Assembly (NCBI RefSeq): GCF_000967245.1
Contig: NZ_KQ033878.1
Coordinates: 462,848-526,847, forward strand
From: Bombilactobacillus mellis
GTDB lineage: Bacteria; Bacillota; Bacilli; Lactobacillales; Lactobacillaceae
Length of the DNA: 64,000 nucleotides
Reading direction: 5' to 3'
Each line of letters starts with the position of its first letter. Position 1 is the stretch's first letter. The position numbers and the translations under genes are program-made. The notes beneath the pieces are model-generated. The model searched no databases. It had not been told where the DNA came from and saw only the letters and a list, made by a program, of their open reading frames with translations. Shown one piece after another: positions 28,502 through 37,858 of this stretch.

Positions 28502-29461
28502 TTAATTTGCCAACTGTTTTAAAGCTGCTAGTACGTGGTTGACAATCTGGGGGGTAGCAGCGGCATCAGGATGCAGACCATCGGTATAAGTTAAATTCCA
28601 AGTTGCCGTTTCTAAAACTCGAGTTTGCGGATATTCCCGAGATTCTTCACGAATTACTTGGGCATGTTGTTGTGAAAAAGGAATCATTACCAATTTGGGG
28701 GTTTGTGGATATAATAATTGAATTTTTTCTAATAATAACTCAAAAGCAGCTCTAAAGATAATTTCATTAGCTTTACGATCCGTTGTTCCTAAATTAATTA
28801 CTACATATTGCGAAGGCTGAACTTGCCAAAAGTGATCTGCATCAACTTGTTCCAAAAATTGCGCCGCCGCCGGAACAGAACCACTACCGGGTTTGAGCAC
28901 TCCAGCTCCCGGATAAGCTATCCGAATATCTTCCAAATTTAACTGATTAGCAACTAAGGCCGCATAATTACCTTCGGCACAGTAATCGCGGCCAGCAGTG
29001 GTCCCGTGCAGCCATGAACCCGCAGTAATTGAATCACCGATAAAAGTGATAGGCCGACCAACAGGTTTAACCGGAGTCAGGATTGCTTCTTGATTGCAGT
29101 GAATTTTTTGTAAACATAAACCGCCTTGACGCTTCCAAACATTATCCCGAGGTGTATTACCACTATAAACTATTCTCAGAGTATGCCGTTGTTCATCAGG
29201 CAAGACAATTTTCAAAGGCATATGGGCTAAATTAACACGCTGATAGGGTTTTTGGTCCACTTGATACGCTAGCCAAACTCCTGCTGCAGTAGCTGTCGTT
29301 GTAAAAAATAACTCAATTTGGCTAGCTTTTTCAACTTGAAAATAGATTTGTGCTCCTAAATTACTGGTATATACTCCCTGATTATCTGCTAATTGTGCCC
29401 AGCGTCCTGAAAAATAAACACCGGGTATGGCAAAATTAGCTTGGGTAGTTTGCACTTGCAT
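28502..29461 (-). CDS. SGNH/GDSL hydrolase, CE2-like esterase
   Basis: 319 residues. The N-terminal 120 look like the beta-sandwich domain found ahead of CE2-type SGNH esterases (IYFQVEKASQIELFFTT, VWLAYQVDQKPYQRVNL). The hydrolase domain has the nucleophile in ITFIGDSITAGSW, block III-like INLGTTDRKANE and the Asp-His pair in YTDGLHPDAAA. No signal peptide is present, so a cytoplasmic carbohydrate esterase is most likely. GGAGG precedes the ATG at a somewhat long spacing. Confidence 0.83.
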   Translation of the reverse strand: MQVQTTQANFAIPGVYFSGRWAQLADNQGVYTSNLGAQIYFQVEKASQIELFFTTTATAAGVWLAYQVDQKPYQRVNLAHMPLKIVLPDEQRHTLRIVYSGNTPRDNVWKRQGGLCLQKIHCNQEAILTPVKPVGRPITFIGDSITAGSWLHGTTAGRDYCAEGNYAALVANQLNLEDIRIAYPGAGVLKPGSGSVPAAAQFLEQVDADHFWQVQPSQYVVINLGTTDRKANEIIFRAAFELLLEKIQLLYPQTPKLVMIPFSQQHAQVIREESREYPQTRVLETATWNLTYTDGLHPDAAATPQIVNHVLAALKQLAN

Positions 29462-29480
29462 TAAAATAAGTTCCTCCTTA

Positions 29481-29510
29481 TTGCTCAGTTCTCTTTTATC
29501 ATACTATAAT
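29481..29510 (+). promoter_or_regulatory. Promoter of the HAD phosphatase gene
   Basis: -35 TTGCTC (29481-29486), 18-nt spacer and -10 TATAAT (29505-29510), 33 nt before the start codon. Confidence 0.55.
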
Positions 29511-29542
29511 AACGATATGAAAATTCGTTAGGGGTCAAGAAA

Positions 29543-30175
29543 ATGTATAAAAATGTAATTTTCGATATTGATGGTACTTTATTAGACACACATGATGCTG
29601 CACTCTTAGCTTTACAAAAAACTTTATGGGAAGAGTATCAGATTAAACAGTCTTTAAAAGATTTAGAGTTTAGTTTTTCGGGAACGGCACAAGACGTTTT
29701 TGACAAATATCATATTCCCCCAGAACAACAACTACACTGTGCCGAAAGTGTGGTCAAAAACGCATTTACCTTTACTGATGAAATTAAACCTTTTGCCGGA
29801 ATAACCGCAACTTTAGAGCAACTTAGAAACTGGAAAATTCCCTTAGTTGTTGTAACTTCCGAAGATCAACGTGAAGTAGATTCGGTTTTAATGAAAACTC
29901 CCATTGGCCAATATTTCCAACATTTTATTACCGCTGACAAAGTCCAAGCACCTAAACCAGATGCAGAACCAACCTTAGCAGCTCTACAGCAAATACAGGC
30001 CAAAGCCAGTGAGACTTTATACATCGGTGATTCCAAAAATGACGTCGGTAGTGCTCATAATGCCCAGGTAGACTTCGGATTAGCTCAATGGGGAGCTAAT
30101 CCGGAACTGGAATTTCCTGAAGCAGAACACATTTTTTCTAAACCAGAAGAGATTTTAGCATTTATCGCTCACTAA
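29543..30175 (+). CDS. HAD-family phosphatase (phosphoglycolate phosphatase-like)
   Basis: 210-residue hydrolase with all four HAD motifs: FDIDGTLLDT, VVVTSEDQ, the Lys of APKPDAEPT and YIGDSKNDVGSA. The helical cap between motifs I and II places it in the Gph/PgmB-like group. The exact substrate is unclear. It is a single gene with its own promoter. Confidence 0.87.
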   Translation: MYKNVIFDIDGTLLDTHDAALLALQKTLWEEYQIKQSLKDLEFSFSGTAQDVFDKYHIPPEQQLHCAESVVKNAFTFTDEIKPFAGITATLEQLRNWKIPLVVVTSEDQREVDSVLMKTPIGQYFQHFITADKVQAPKPDAEPTLAALQQIQAKASETLYIGDSKNDVGSAHNAQVDFGLAQWGANPELEFPEAEHIFSKPEEILAFIAH

Positions 30176-30232
30176 AATACTTTTTCTTTGAAAAGCTAGC
30201 GTCACTAACGGCTTTTAGCAGGGGGAAAAACA

Positions 30233-31335
30233 ATGGCTCACCAAAGAGATTCAAAAATTGAGTTCTTGCGGATTATAGCGATGTTTCTAATTATTTTAGG
30301 ACATATCATTTATTACACAAATTGGCACTATACTGCTATGACAGCGTCTCATCAAGTTTCTATTCAGAGTCTTTGGATCGGGGCTAAATTAGGAGTCAAT
30401 CTCTTTTTTCTTATTACGGGCTATTTTCTCATTCGGCAAACTGCGCTTAAATCTTTTAAAATAGCACATTTATGGATCACTACTTTATTTTATTCATGGA
30501 CGATATTAATGCTGGCCCTAATTTTTATCCCCATTTACTCACATTAGAGCCTTTGATTAAAAGCATCTTTCCTATTTTTGGCGGTTATTATTGGTTTATT
30601 AGCACTTATATTTTCTTGATTTTATTGGCACCTATTCTCAATAAGCTGTTAGTTGCGCTTTCTCAAAAAGAATATTTGAGCCTTTTGTTCGTGGGTTTTG
30701 GGTACTTATTTATTCTGGCAACTTTTTTTAAAAATCAAACTACTGGTTCTAATAATACCTTAATTACTGCGATCTATCTTTATTTTTGCGGCGGCTACAT
30801 AAGATTGTATCGTCACAATTCCCATTATCTGCAAGCCCACTATTTAATTCATCTTATTATCCTTTTGATCATGCTGATCTTTTTGATTGGTTCTATTTAC
30901 GCTTTAGATCTTCTCATCAAAAACGGTTTTATCAAAGCCGGCAATCACCGCTTCTTTTATTTTGCGGATGGCAACAGTCCTTTTGAACTAATTGGGGCGT
31001 TGGAGCTATTTTTAGTATTTCTTCAGTTGCCATCTTTTCATAATCACTGGATTAATAAGATTGCTACCACCACTTTACCCATGTATCTTTTGCACGATAA
31101 TTATTTATCTCATTATTTAATTATCAATCAGTGGATTCATGCTACCAAGTATCAATACACTAATAAAGTGCAATTGTATTGCTTATTTTGGGCCATTGTC
31201 CTTGTTTTTATTTTGGCTGCTATTGATCTTATCGTGCAGTTTATCTTTGGAAAAGGCATCAATAGATTAGCACAAATTAGCAGTCAACAAATGCGCCGTT
31301 TTGCAAGTTATTTTTACAATTTAATTAATAAGTGA
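30233..31335 (+). pseudogene. Acyltransferase 3 family gene, interrupted by a frameshift
   Basis: The first frame (30233-30547) encodes the typical start of membrane acyltransferases: RDSKIEFLRIIAMFLIILGHII and GVNLFFLITGYFLIRQ. It then stops after IFIPIYSH. The second frame (open from before 30472 to 31335) continues with IFPIFGGYYWFISTYIFLILLAPILNKLL and TTLPMYLLHDNYLSHYL. The two parts together match one protein of about 365 residues. A one-base loss near 30522-30532, at the TTTTT or CCCC run, would explain the break. Real mutation, phase variation or sequencing error are all possible. Such enzymes O-acetylate surface polysaccharides. Confidence 0.82.
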
Positions 31336-31384
31336 ATGACTTCATAAGCAAGGCGGCCTAATTTTACTTGTCAATATTTCAAAC

Positions 31385-31416
31385 AAAAATCAGTCCTCAT
31401 AAGAGAACTGATTTTT
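31385..31416. terminator. Bidirectional terminator between the acyltransferase and nupC
   Basis: Arms AAAATCAGT-CTC and GAG-ACTGATTTT flank ATAA, with T runs on both sides. It separates two convergent genes. Confidence 0.82.
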
Positions 31417-31439
31417 AGAATTCCTTTCTTTGAGAGCTA

Positions 31440-32624
31440 TTAATAATAAACCCCCACAATTGTCGCCGTAATGACTGAAGCTAAAGTAGCTCCCAATAAT
31501 AATTTCATAGTAAAGTTGGCGACATAAGTACCCTGTTTGGCACTGATGGATTTCATCGAGCCCGTGATAATTCCTATCGAACCAAAGTTGGCAAAAGAAA
31601 CTAAATAAGAAGAAATTATCGCCAGTGATTTAGCTGATAAACCCTTCATCGCCTGTAAATCAGCCATTGCCACAAATTCATTAGTTAAGAGTTTAGTAGC
31701 CATTAAACTGCCGACTTTCACAATATCAGCTGCGGGAACTCCCATAATAAAAGCAATCGGTGAAAAAATATATCCTAAAATCTGCGTAAAAGAAATATGA
31801 ATCGCGGCTTTTAAAGTATTGTTTAAAAAAGCAATCAGTGCGACAAATCCTAAAACCATAGCTCCGACCGTGATAGCTACATTAAAACCATCCATAATGT
31901 AGTTGCCAAGCATTTGAAAAAATGGTTCCGCCTGCGGATCTGTAGTTGGTTTAATTTCCTGTTCATCGGCTTTAACATCATAAGGATTAATAATGCAAGA
32001 CACAATTAACGCCGATAAAATATTTAAAAAAACAGCCACTACCACAAATTTGCCCGGAATCATCTTCATATATGAAGCTAATAAGGAGGCTGAAACTGCA
32101 CTCATAGCCGAAGCACAGATTGTGTATAAACGTTTGGGACTGAGTTGGGCAATCTGATCTTTAATAGTAATAAAAACTTCCGGCATACCTAAAATAGCCG
32201 TCGAAATGGCAAAATAACTTTCCATTTCCCCCATTCCTACTATTTTATTTAATGACCAGCCTACCCATTTAATAATAAAGGGTAAAACTTTGATGTAATT
32301 GAGAATCCCAATCAATGCGGCAATAAAAACAATCGGCATCAACACATTCAAGAAAAAGACTGTTTGTCCCGGTTTAATCACGATATTACCGAACACAAAG
32401 TTAACTCCGGCTCCGGCCTGATCCATTAACCAATTAAAAAAGGCCGAGATCTGTTCTAATACGCTAATACCGCCAGAAGTATGCAAACATAAAAATGAAA
32501 TCACAAATTGTAACAGCAACAAGATACCAATCTGGCGATATTTAATATGCTGACGATCATAGCTTACTAACCATCCCAGGAAAAATACTAAAGCTAGACC
32601 TGCTATTAAAAAAATAAACCGCAT
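31440..32624 (-). CDS. nupC: Concentrative nucleoside transporter (NupC family)
   Basis: 394-residue membrane protein of the CNT family, which imports nucleosides with H+ or Na+. Family segments include GAGVNFVFGN, YFAISTAILGMPEVFITIKDQIAQLSPKRLYTICASAMSAVSASLLASYMKMIP, LTNEFVAMADLQAM and SSYLVSFANFGSIGIITGSMKSISAKQG. Full length. It is monocistronic with a consensus promoter upstream and suits salvage alongside the deoxyribosyltransferase further on. Confidence 0.92.
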   Translation of the reverse strand: MRFIFLIAGLALVFFLGWLVSYDRQHIKYRQIGILLLLQFVISFLCLHTSGGISVLEQISAFFNWLMDQAGAGVNFVFGNIVIKPGQTVFFLNVLMPIVFIAALIGILNYIKVLPFIIKWVGWSLNKIVGMGEMESYFAISTAILGMPEVFITIKDQIAQLSPKRLYTICASAMSAVSASLLASYMKMIPGKFVVVAVFLNILSALIVSCIINPYDVKADEQEIKPTTDPQAEPFFQMLGNYIMDGFNVAITVGAMVLGFVALIAFLNNTLKAAIHISFTQILGYIFSPIAFIMGVPAADIVKVGSLMATKLLTNEFVAMADLQAMKGLSAKSLAIISSYLVSFANFGSIGIITGSMKSISAKQGTYVANFTMKLLLGATLASVITATIVGVYY

Positions 32625-32667
32625 CGAACCACTCCTTTAACTATTAATAAGTCATCTCCGCTTAAAT

Positions 32668-32696
32668 AATTTAATTTATTCTTGAGATAATGTCAA
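32668..32696 (-). promoter_or_regulatory. Promoter of nupC
   Basis: Minus-strand -35 TTGACA (32691-32696), 17-nt spacer and -10 TAAATT (32668-32673). The element ATTATCTCAA follows the -35 and recurs about 55 nt upstream, a possible regulator site. Confidence 0.65.
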
Positions 32697-32759
32697 AGTT
32701 AATGTCATAGTAATTGATACGGTTTATAAAATTATTTGAGATAATATCAGCAATGATGC

Positions 32760-33233
32760 TTAAATCACATGCCGCTCAAAGGGTTGATCACTAATACCTT
32801 CATCTAAAATTTTTTTACACCATTCTTTAGCTGAAAACAGCGAATGGTCACGATAATTACCACAACTTTCAATTGTGGTGCCTTGAACATCTTGCCATTG
32901 AATTTGATCTCGAATTTGCTCTAAAGATGATTTTAAAGCTTGTGCTACTTCAGTAGTAGAATGTTCTCCCCAAGTAATTAAATGAAAACCGGTGCGGCAG
33001 CCAAAAGGTGAACAATCAATAACACCGTCTAGTCGATCGCGCAATAATCCGGCTAGTAAGTGTTCAATCGTATGCAAGCCGGCTGTAGGGATTGCATTTT
33101 CATTAGGTTGTACTAATCTTAAATCATAATTAGAAATCTTATCACCCTGAGGACCGGTTTCTACTGTAATTAAACGTACATAAGGTGCTTTTACTTTAGT
33201 ATGATCCAAAGTAAAACTTTCTACTTTTGCCAT
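32760..33233 (-). CDS. luxS: S-ribosylhomocysteine lyase (autoinducer-2 synthesis)
   Basis: 157-residue metalloenzyme that splits S-ribosylhomocysteine to homocysteine and the AI-2 precursor. Metal ligands lie in HTIEHLLAG and the Cys of [20 protein letters not shown] carries the conserved active-site Cys. It is third in a T-box-controlled operon after a MetE-like and a MetQ-like gene, so its job here is most likely recycling SAM-derived homocysteine to methionine. Confidence 0.97.
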   Translation of the reverse strand: MAKVESFTLDHTKVKAPYVRLITVETGPQGDKISNYDLRLVQPNENAIPTAGLHTIEHLLAGLLRDRLDGVIDCSPFGCRTGFHLITWGEHSTTEVAQALKSSLEQIRDQIQWQDVQGTTIESCGNYRDHSLFSAKEWCKKILDEGISDQPFERHVI

Positions 33234-33239
33234 TATTAT

Positions 33240-34085
33240 CTACTCCTTTAACTTACTTACTGGTTCTTTCACCAAAACTTTAGTATGGTGAAAACTATTT
33301 CTAATATAACGCTTAACGGCGGGTTGATGATATACTTTGACTAATTTTTTTATTTCCGGGCGCCGACTATTTTTAGGACTGGCGGCAATAATATTGATAT
33401 TTTTTTGGGTGGAACGATCCAATTTCTCATGGAGAATACTATCATGCCAAACATTCAAGCCGCTTTCTTGGGCTATTGTATTAGTAATTAGTCCTGCCGC
33501 TACATCATTGAGCACTCGGGCTACTGTAGAACTATTTACCTGATAAAAACGGAAATGATGCGGATTGGCCTTTAGATCATTGACGGAAGCCGTTTGATCA
33601 CGAGTTTTATTTAATTTAATTAAACCGGCAGTTTGTAATAATTGTAAGCTGCGGGTTTGATTAGCAGGATCATCCGCAATGGCAATCTTCGCATGATCGG
33701 GTAACTGCTTTAAACTTTTATATTTTTTGGAATAAAGACCTAAAGGTTCTAGATAGGTAGTACCGAGAATTGTTAATTTACCATTCGGGTTGTCCTTGTT
33801 ATAAGATTGCAAATAACTAGCCGATTGAAAAGCATTCGCATCGACGCTACCTTCCGAAGTGGCCCGATTGAGCTGAATACCATCGTTAATCTCTTTAACG
33901 CGAATTTTTAAATGTGCTTTTTTAGCAGCGGTGGAGCGGGAAATATAGCGCCAAATTTGCGCATCTGAACCTTGACTGCCAACCACTACTGTCTGACTGC
34001 GGGCCTGTACTGTCGAAACATTAACGCTCAAAATTAAGATTAAAGTAAGAATGATAGCAAAACCCCAGTTTTTTTTAAACTTCAT
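33240..34085 (-). CDS. MetQ/NlpA-family substrate-binding protein without lipobox
   Basis: 281-residue secreted protein. Residues 1-28 form a signal peptide ending STVQARS. The mature part has NlpA-family features: VVVGSQGSDAQIWRYI, INDGIQLNRATSEGSVDANAFQSASYLQ, LGTTYLEPLGLYSKKYKSLKQLPDHAKIAIADDPANQTRSL. MetQ proteins are normally lipoproteins, but there is no lipobox Cys. No metN or metP gene is adjacent. Its operon with MetE-like and luxS genes supports methionine or a related compound as ligand. It overlaps the upstream gene by 11 nt. Confidence 0.85.
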   Translation of the reverse strand: MKFKKNWGFAIILTLILILSVNVSTVQARSQTVVVGSQGSDAQIWRYISRSTAAKKAHLKIRVKEINDGIQLNRATSEGSVDANAFQSASYLQSYNKDNPNGKLTILGTTYLEPLGLYSKKYKSLKQLPDHAKIAIADDPANQTRSLQLLQTAGLIKLNKTRDQTASVNDLKANPHHFRFYQVNSSTVARVLNDVAAGLITNTIAQESGLNVWHDSILHEKLDRSTQKNINIIAASPKNSRRPEIKKLVKVYHQPAVKRYIRNSFHHTKVLVKEPVSKLKE

Positions 34086-35214
34086 GACCCCAAACCTCCT
34101 GTGCCACTTCCTCTAAAAGTTTGATTTTCGCCCATTGTTGTTCAACTGTTAATACATTGCCTTCTTCTGTAGAAGCAAAGCCGCATTGCGGACTAATAGC
34201 TAATCGATCGAGATCAATAAACTGACTGGCTTCTTGCAGACGTTGAATTAATGCTGCTTTATTCTCTAAAGTTCCAGATTTACTGGTAACTAAGCCTAAA
34301 ACTACATATTTATCACCACTAACCTGTTTTAAAGGTTGAAAATCGCCCGCTCTCTGCGAATCATACTCTAAATAATAAGCCTGAACATTTTCTTGAGAAA
34401 ATAACGGCTCTGCAACACTTTGATAACCACCGGAATAAGACCAAGTGGAATGATAATTTCCCCGACAAATATGGGTATTGACTACTAAATCTGCAGGCAA
34501 ATTTTGAATGGCTGCATTGTTTAACTGGACATAAGTATCTTTTAACTGTTCTAAATCCAACGACTCGCTTAAATGTTCAGGATGAGCCTGCCAATCAGCG
34601 ATCGCTCCCCAGGTGCAATCATCCAGCTGCAAGGTTCGACAACCGGCATCATATAGATCTTGAATCACCTGTTGATAAGCTTGCGCAATATCAGCTAACA
34701 AATCATCTTGATCAAGATAAAATTCTGCAACCCGGGTTTGTTCGGGCCGACGTTTTAATTCTGCTAAAAATTGACTGGGTGCAGGAATTGTTTGTTTAAC
34801 CTGAACGCCAGCAGGGGCATGCTCTTGAGTAAATTTAAAATGCTCGATAAAAGGATGATGATGGCCGCTAATTTTAGCAGTTAATTGTACCGTTTCCGCA
34901 CGTGTAACTTCATCATGAAATTGATATCCTGTTGCGGCCGCCACTTTTTGAACACCTTCTAATCCCCAAAAAAAGTCCAAGTGCCACCAGCTGCGACGAA
35001 ACTCACCGTCAGTTACGGCATGTAAACCTACTTGCACTTCTTGTTGAAGTAAAGCAATAATTGCTTCATCCTCAATTTTTGTTAACTGTTGAGGCGTTAT
35101 TTGCCCAGCGCTTAGTTGCTGGCGGGCTTGCTTCAGCTTAGCGGGCCGTAAAAAACTGCCAACAATATCAAATCTAAATGGTGATTGTGTTCGTTTACTA
35201 AAATGTTGTGCCAT
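34075..35214 (-). CDS. MetE C-terminal-like methionine synthase (YxjG/YxjH family)
   Basis: 379-residue cobalamin-independent methyltransferase of the short YxjG/YxjH group, equal to the catalytic half of MetE. Zinc-ligand motifs are visible in NTHICRGNYHSTW and SPQCGFAST; FDIVGSFLRPAKLKQAR is the family's N-terminal signature. It probably methylates homocysteine. As first gene after a T-box leader, it heads a methionine operon with the MetQ-like gene and luxS. Confidence 0.9.
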   Translation of the reverse strand: MAQHFSKRTQSPFRFDIVGSFLRPAKLKQARQQLSAGQITPQQLTKIEDEAIIALLQQEVQVGLHAVTDGEFRRSWWHLDFFWGLEGVQKVAAATGYQFHDEVTRAETVQLTAKISGHHHPFIEHFKFTQEHAPAGVQVKQTIPAPSQFLAELKRRPEQTRVAEFYLDQDDLLADIAQAYQQVIQDLYDAGCRTLQLDDCTWGAIADWQAHPEHLSESLDLEQLKDTYVQLNNAAIQNLPADLVVNTHICRGNYHSTWSYSGGYQSVAEPLFSQENVQAYYLEYDSQRAGDFQPLKQVSGDKYVVLGLVTSKSGTLENKAALIQRLQEASQFIDLDRLAISPQCGFASTEEGNVLTVEQQWAKIKLLEEVAQEVWGHEV

Positions 35215-35234
35215 AATACATCCTCCTTGAGCTG

Positions 35235-35532
35235 AAAAACAAGAACAAAAAAGCGTCCCTTATTACAAATCTAAATCTGTAATAAGGGACGCTTTTCGCG
35301 TGTTACCACCCCAAATTTAATAGTATTTCACAATACTATCCTCGACAAGTACACAAACAAAGCTATACTTGGACCGCGCTATCAGGTGTCAACCGCGAAT
35401 GATTAAGATTAATTCATCACTCGATTTGCTCCCAGACCATCTTCAACATTGTTGGCATTCCACTTCTCATCACCAGTGGTTCTCTGTAAATGTAACTAAT
35501 ATTTACTCATCTGTTCTCAGCATTTTTTAATT
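35235..35532 (-). promoter_or_regulatory. T-box leader, methionine operon
   Basis: The minus strand contains the T-box core GGGTGGTAACACGCG (about 35299-35313) followed by a terminator with 15-nt arms (core GCGTCCCTTATTACA, 35259-35298 region) and six T. The AGAGAAC...GTGATGAGAAGTGG element upstream fits stem I. The genes controlled indicate a tRNA-Met sensor. Several ATG triplets occur in stem I but I did not assign the specifier. Confidence 0.9.
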
Positions 35533-35538
35533 GTCGTT

Positions 35539-35567
35539 ATCGTAAACCTAATTTAAAAAGCTGTCAA
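35539..35567 (-). promoter_or_regulatory. Promoter of the methionine T-box operon
   Basis: Minus-strand consensus -35 TTGACA (35562-35567), 17-nt spacer and -10 TACGAT (35539-35544), immediately before the T-box leader. Confidence 0.7.
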
Positions 35568-35583
35568 GGCTAATTTTAAGATT

Positions 35584-36501
35584 CTACATCCGTTCCAATC
35601 TTTGAATGCGGTCTGCTAACGGTGGATGCGTATCAAACAATTGTTGTAAAGAATGTTTGCCTTTTTGCGGATCAGTAATATATAAAGCTGCACTAGCATC
35701 GTCAACATGCTGCATGGGTTGAGTTACTTGTTCTAATTTTTTTAGCGCGTTAATTAATCCCTGTGGATTACGAGTCAATTCTACGCCAGAAGCATCAGCT
35801 AAATACTCCCGATTACGTGAAATGGCCAAACGCACGATCGTCGCAATTATAGGGCCAATAATCGCAAATAATAAACCTACAATATATAAAACAATTTGCA
35901 GGATATTCCCATTTCGAGAATTATCACGGTCAGTGTCACCACCGCCACCAAATAACCAGCCCCAGCGATACATATTGCCTAACATTGAGGAAATAAAAAT
36001 AATTGCTGAAGATAAAGCTACCGAAATGGTTGATACTCGAATATCATAATTGCGAATATGGGAAATCTCATGTCCTAAAACCCCTTCTAATTCTTCACGA
36101 TCCATTAATTGATACAAGCCGGAAGTTACCGCTACAGCAGCATGTTGGGGATCGCGACCGGTAGCAAAAGCATTGGGGCTGGGATCGTCAATAATATAAA
36201 TATCCGGCTGCGGCACATGCGCTACCAGAGATAAATCTTCCACAATATGCCAGAGATCAGGGGCTTGTTCCACATTTTTAATAGGTTGGGCCCGATTCAT
36301 CTGCATAACTACACTAGTCGATTGAAAGTAAATCGTAAAAGCATAAAAGAGCGTTATTGCTAAAGCAATAACAATACCGCTCAGCGCATTATTAAAAAAT
36401 AATTTACCAACAACCCAACCAATCAATCCCAACAATGCAAAAAAAATGGCAAAAACTACATAAGTTTTGCGCTTATTACGCGCAATTTGTTGATATAACA
36501 T
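35584..36501 (-). CDS. htpX: HtpX-like membrane zinc metalloprotease (M48)
   Basis: 305-residue protease with two N-terminal transmembrane helices (about 15-55), the zinc motif in GVLGHEISHIRNYDIR, two further helices with a Gly/Asp-rich loop between them, and the third ligand region SRNREYLADASGVELTRNP. It removes damaged membrane proteins in known relatives. It follows lemA by 13 nt, the common lemA-htpX pair of lactic acid bacteria. Confidence 0.94.
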   Translation of the reverse strand: MLYQQIARNKRKTYVVFAIFFALLGLIGWVVGKLFFNNALSGIVIALAITLFYAFTIYFQSTSVVMQMNRAQPIKNVEQAPDLWHIVEDLSLVAHVPQPDIYIIDDPSPNAFATGRDPQHAAVAVTSGLYQLMDREELEGVLGHEISHIRNYDIRVSTISVALSSAIIFISSMLGNMYRWGWLFGGGGDTDRDNSRNGNILQIVLYIVGLLFAIIGPIIATIVRLAISRNREYLADASGVELTRNPQGLINALKKLEQVTQPMQHVDDASAALYITDPQKGKHSLQQLFDTHPPLADRIQRLERM

Positions 36502-36514
36502 AGATTTTTACCTC

Positions 36515-37066
36515 TTAAAACTTCACTTGTGGTGCTTGCTTTTCCTCTTCAGGGATAGATAAGAATTCCATAGGTTTAAAGCTATGAATACTAGCTATTA
36601 AATTACGCGGGAAAGTTTGCGTAGCAGTATTATAGTATTGAACTGCACTATTATAAGCCTGACGTGAATAAGCCACTTTATTTTCTGTATTGGTCAATTC
36701 TTCCATTAATTTACCAAATTCTTGATTAGCTTTCAGATCAGGATAATTTTCTGCTAAGGCAAAAACTTGACGTAAAGCACCCGTCAGCATATTGTCAGCA
36801 TCCACTTTATCCTGTAAGTTATCAGCACTTACGACGGAATTACGTAAACGGACAACTTCTTCTAAAGTTGTTTTTTCATGCGCAGCATAACCCTTAACTG
36901 TTTCTACTAAATTGGGAATTAAATCAGTCCGCCGTTTTAATTGAACATCAATTTGGCTTTGAAATTCTTGCGCCTGATTGCGAGCTCGAACCAGACCATT
37001 ATATAAGACTGCATAGAGAATAATAAGAACTATTATTACAAGAATAATAATTAAAGTTGTTGACAT
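36515..37066 (-). CDS. lemA: LemA family protein
   Basis: 183 residues with a single N-terminal transmembrane helix (about 3-24) and a helical domain containing the family signature NGLVRARNQAQEFQSQIDVQLKRRTDLIPNLVETVKGYAAHE. The molecular role of LemA is not settled. GGAGA precedes the ATG. It is the first gene of a two-gene unit with htpX. Confidence 0.93.
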   Translation of the reverse strand: MSTTLIIILVIIVLIILYAVLYNGLVRARNQAQEFQSQIDVQLKRRTDLIPNLVETVKGYAAHEKTTLEEVVRLRNSVVSADNLQDKVDADNMLTGALRQVFALAENYPDLKANQEFGKLMEELTNTENKVAYSRQAYNSAVQYYNTATQTFPRNLIASIHSFKPMEFLSIPEEEKQAPQVKF

Positions 37067-37153
37067 CGATAATCTCCTTTAATCTATTTGGCAATATCTT
37101 ACCACAAAATAAGTGCACAACAAAACCTAATTACAAGCTCTGCCAACTGTAAC

Positions 37154-37858
37154 TTATTCAGCAGTAGTAATATCGGCTCCAATATTATCATGTGAGAAAT
37201 CGTGCTGCATAAAATCATGATCAGCAATCGGTAAATGTTGTTCGAAAGTATCAAAGACTTGGACTTGTACCTGCCCTTTAGTTAGTACAAAATCCAAAAC
37301 ATGCCCTCCCATAGAATGATCAGCTGCCAAAAAATGACTATGAAAGCCGGCTACTGCGGCTCCATGAAAGAGTTGAGGTGAATAATAACTTAATAAAGTA
37401 CCCGTTACGTTATGGGCTGTAAATTCCTGCTGTTGTTGAGCCGTTGCCACTAAAGTTTTATAAGGCGGAGTTGATTTAACGGCGGCGCGCGTATGCATCA
37501 TCTGAAAACTGCCGTTAATTTTTACAGAATAAAAAGTATTCGGTGCTTTGACTAACTGCTCCAAGCGCTGGTAAGTCTGCGTCTGAGAAAGTTGTGCCAG
37601 TGTAGTTACATCCTGATAAGCAGCCTGATGGACATCCGCAAAAGGGACTGTAAAATCTGCAGGTACTTGCCGGACTTGACCTTGACCATTAATCTGATAG
37701 GCATTTCCTTCTAAAATAATTAATTCACCATCTAATCCGGCTCCCGTACCAATACCGGTATCACCATGCTGTAATAACTCACCAATAGACATTGTACCAG
37801 CTAACAAACCGGGTACCAACAAAGCCAAAGTACCATGCTGAAATAAAACTTGCTTCAT
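37154..37858 (-). CDS. alsD: Alpha-acetolactate decarboxylase
   Basis: 234-residue zinc enzyme that converts alpha-acetolactate to acetoin, relieving pyruvate excess and acidity. Signatures are GIGTGAGLDGELIILEGNAYQINGQG and the His cluster FHSHFLAADHSMGGHVLDF. The acetolactate synthase gene is not in the window. GGAGGAAT lies just before the ATG, and a perfect GC-rich palindrome lies 24 nt upstream. Confidence 0.95.
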   Translation of the reverse strand: MKQVLFQHGTLALLVPGLLAGTMSIGELLQHGDTGIGTGAGLDGELIILEGNAYQINGQGQVRQVPADFTVPFADVHQAAYQDVTTLAQLSQTQTYQRLEQLVKAPNTFYSVKINGSFQMMHTRAAVKSTPPYKTLVATAQQQQEFTAHNVTGTLLSYYSPQLFHGAAVAGFHSHFLAADHSMGGHVLDFVLTKGQVQVQVFDTFEQHLPIADHDFMQHDFSHDNIGADITTAE

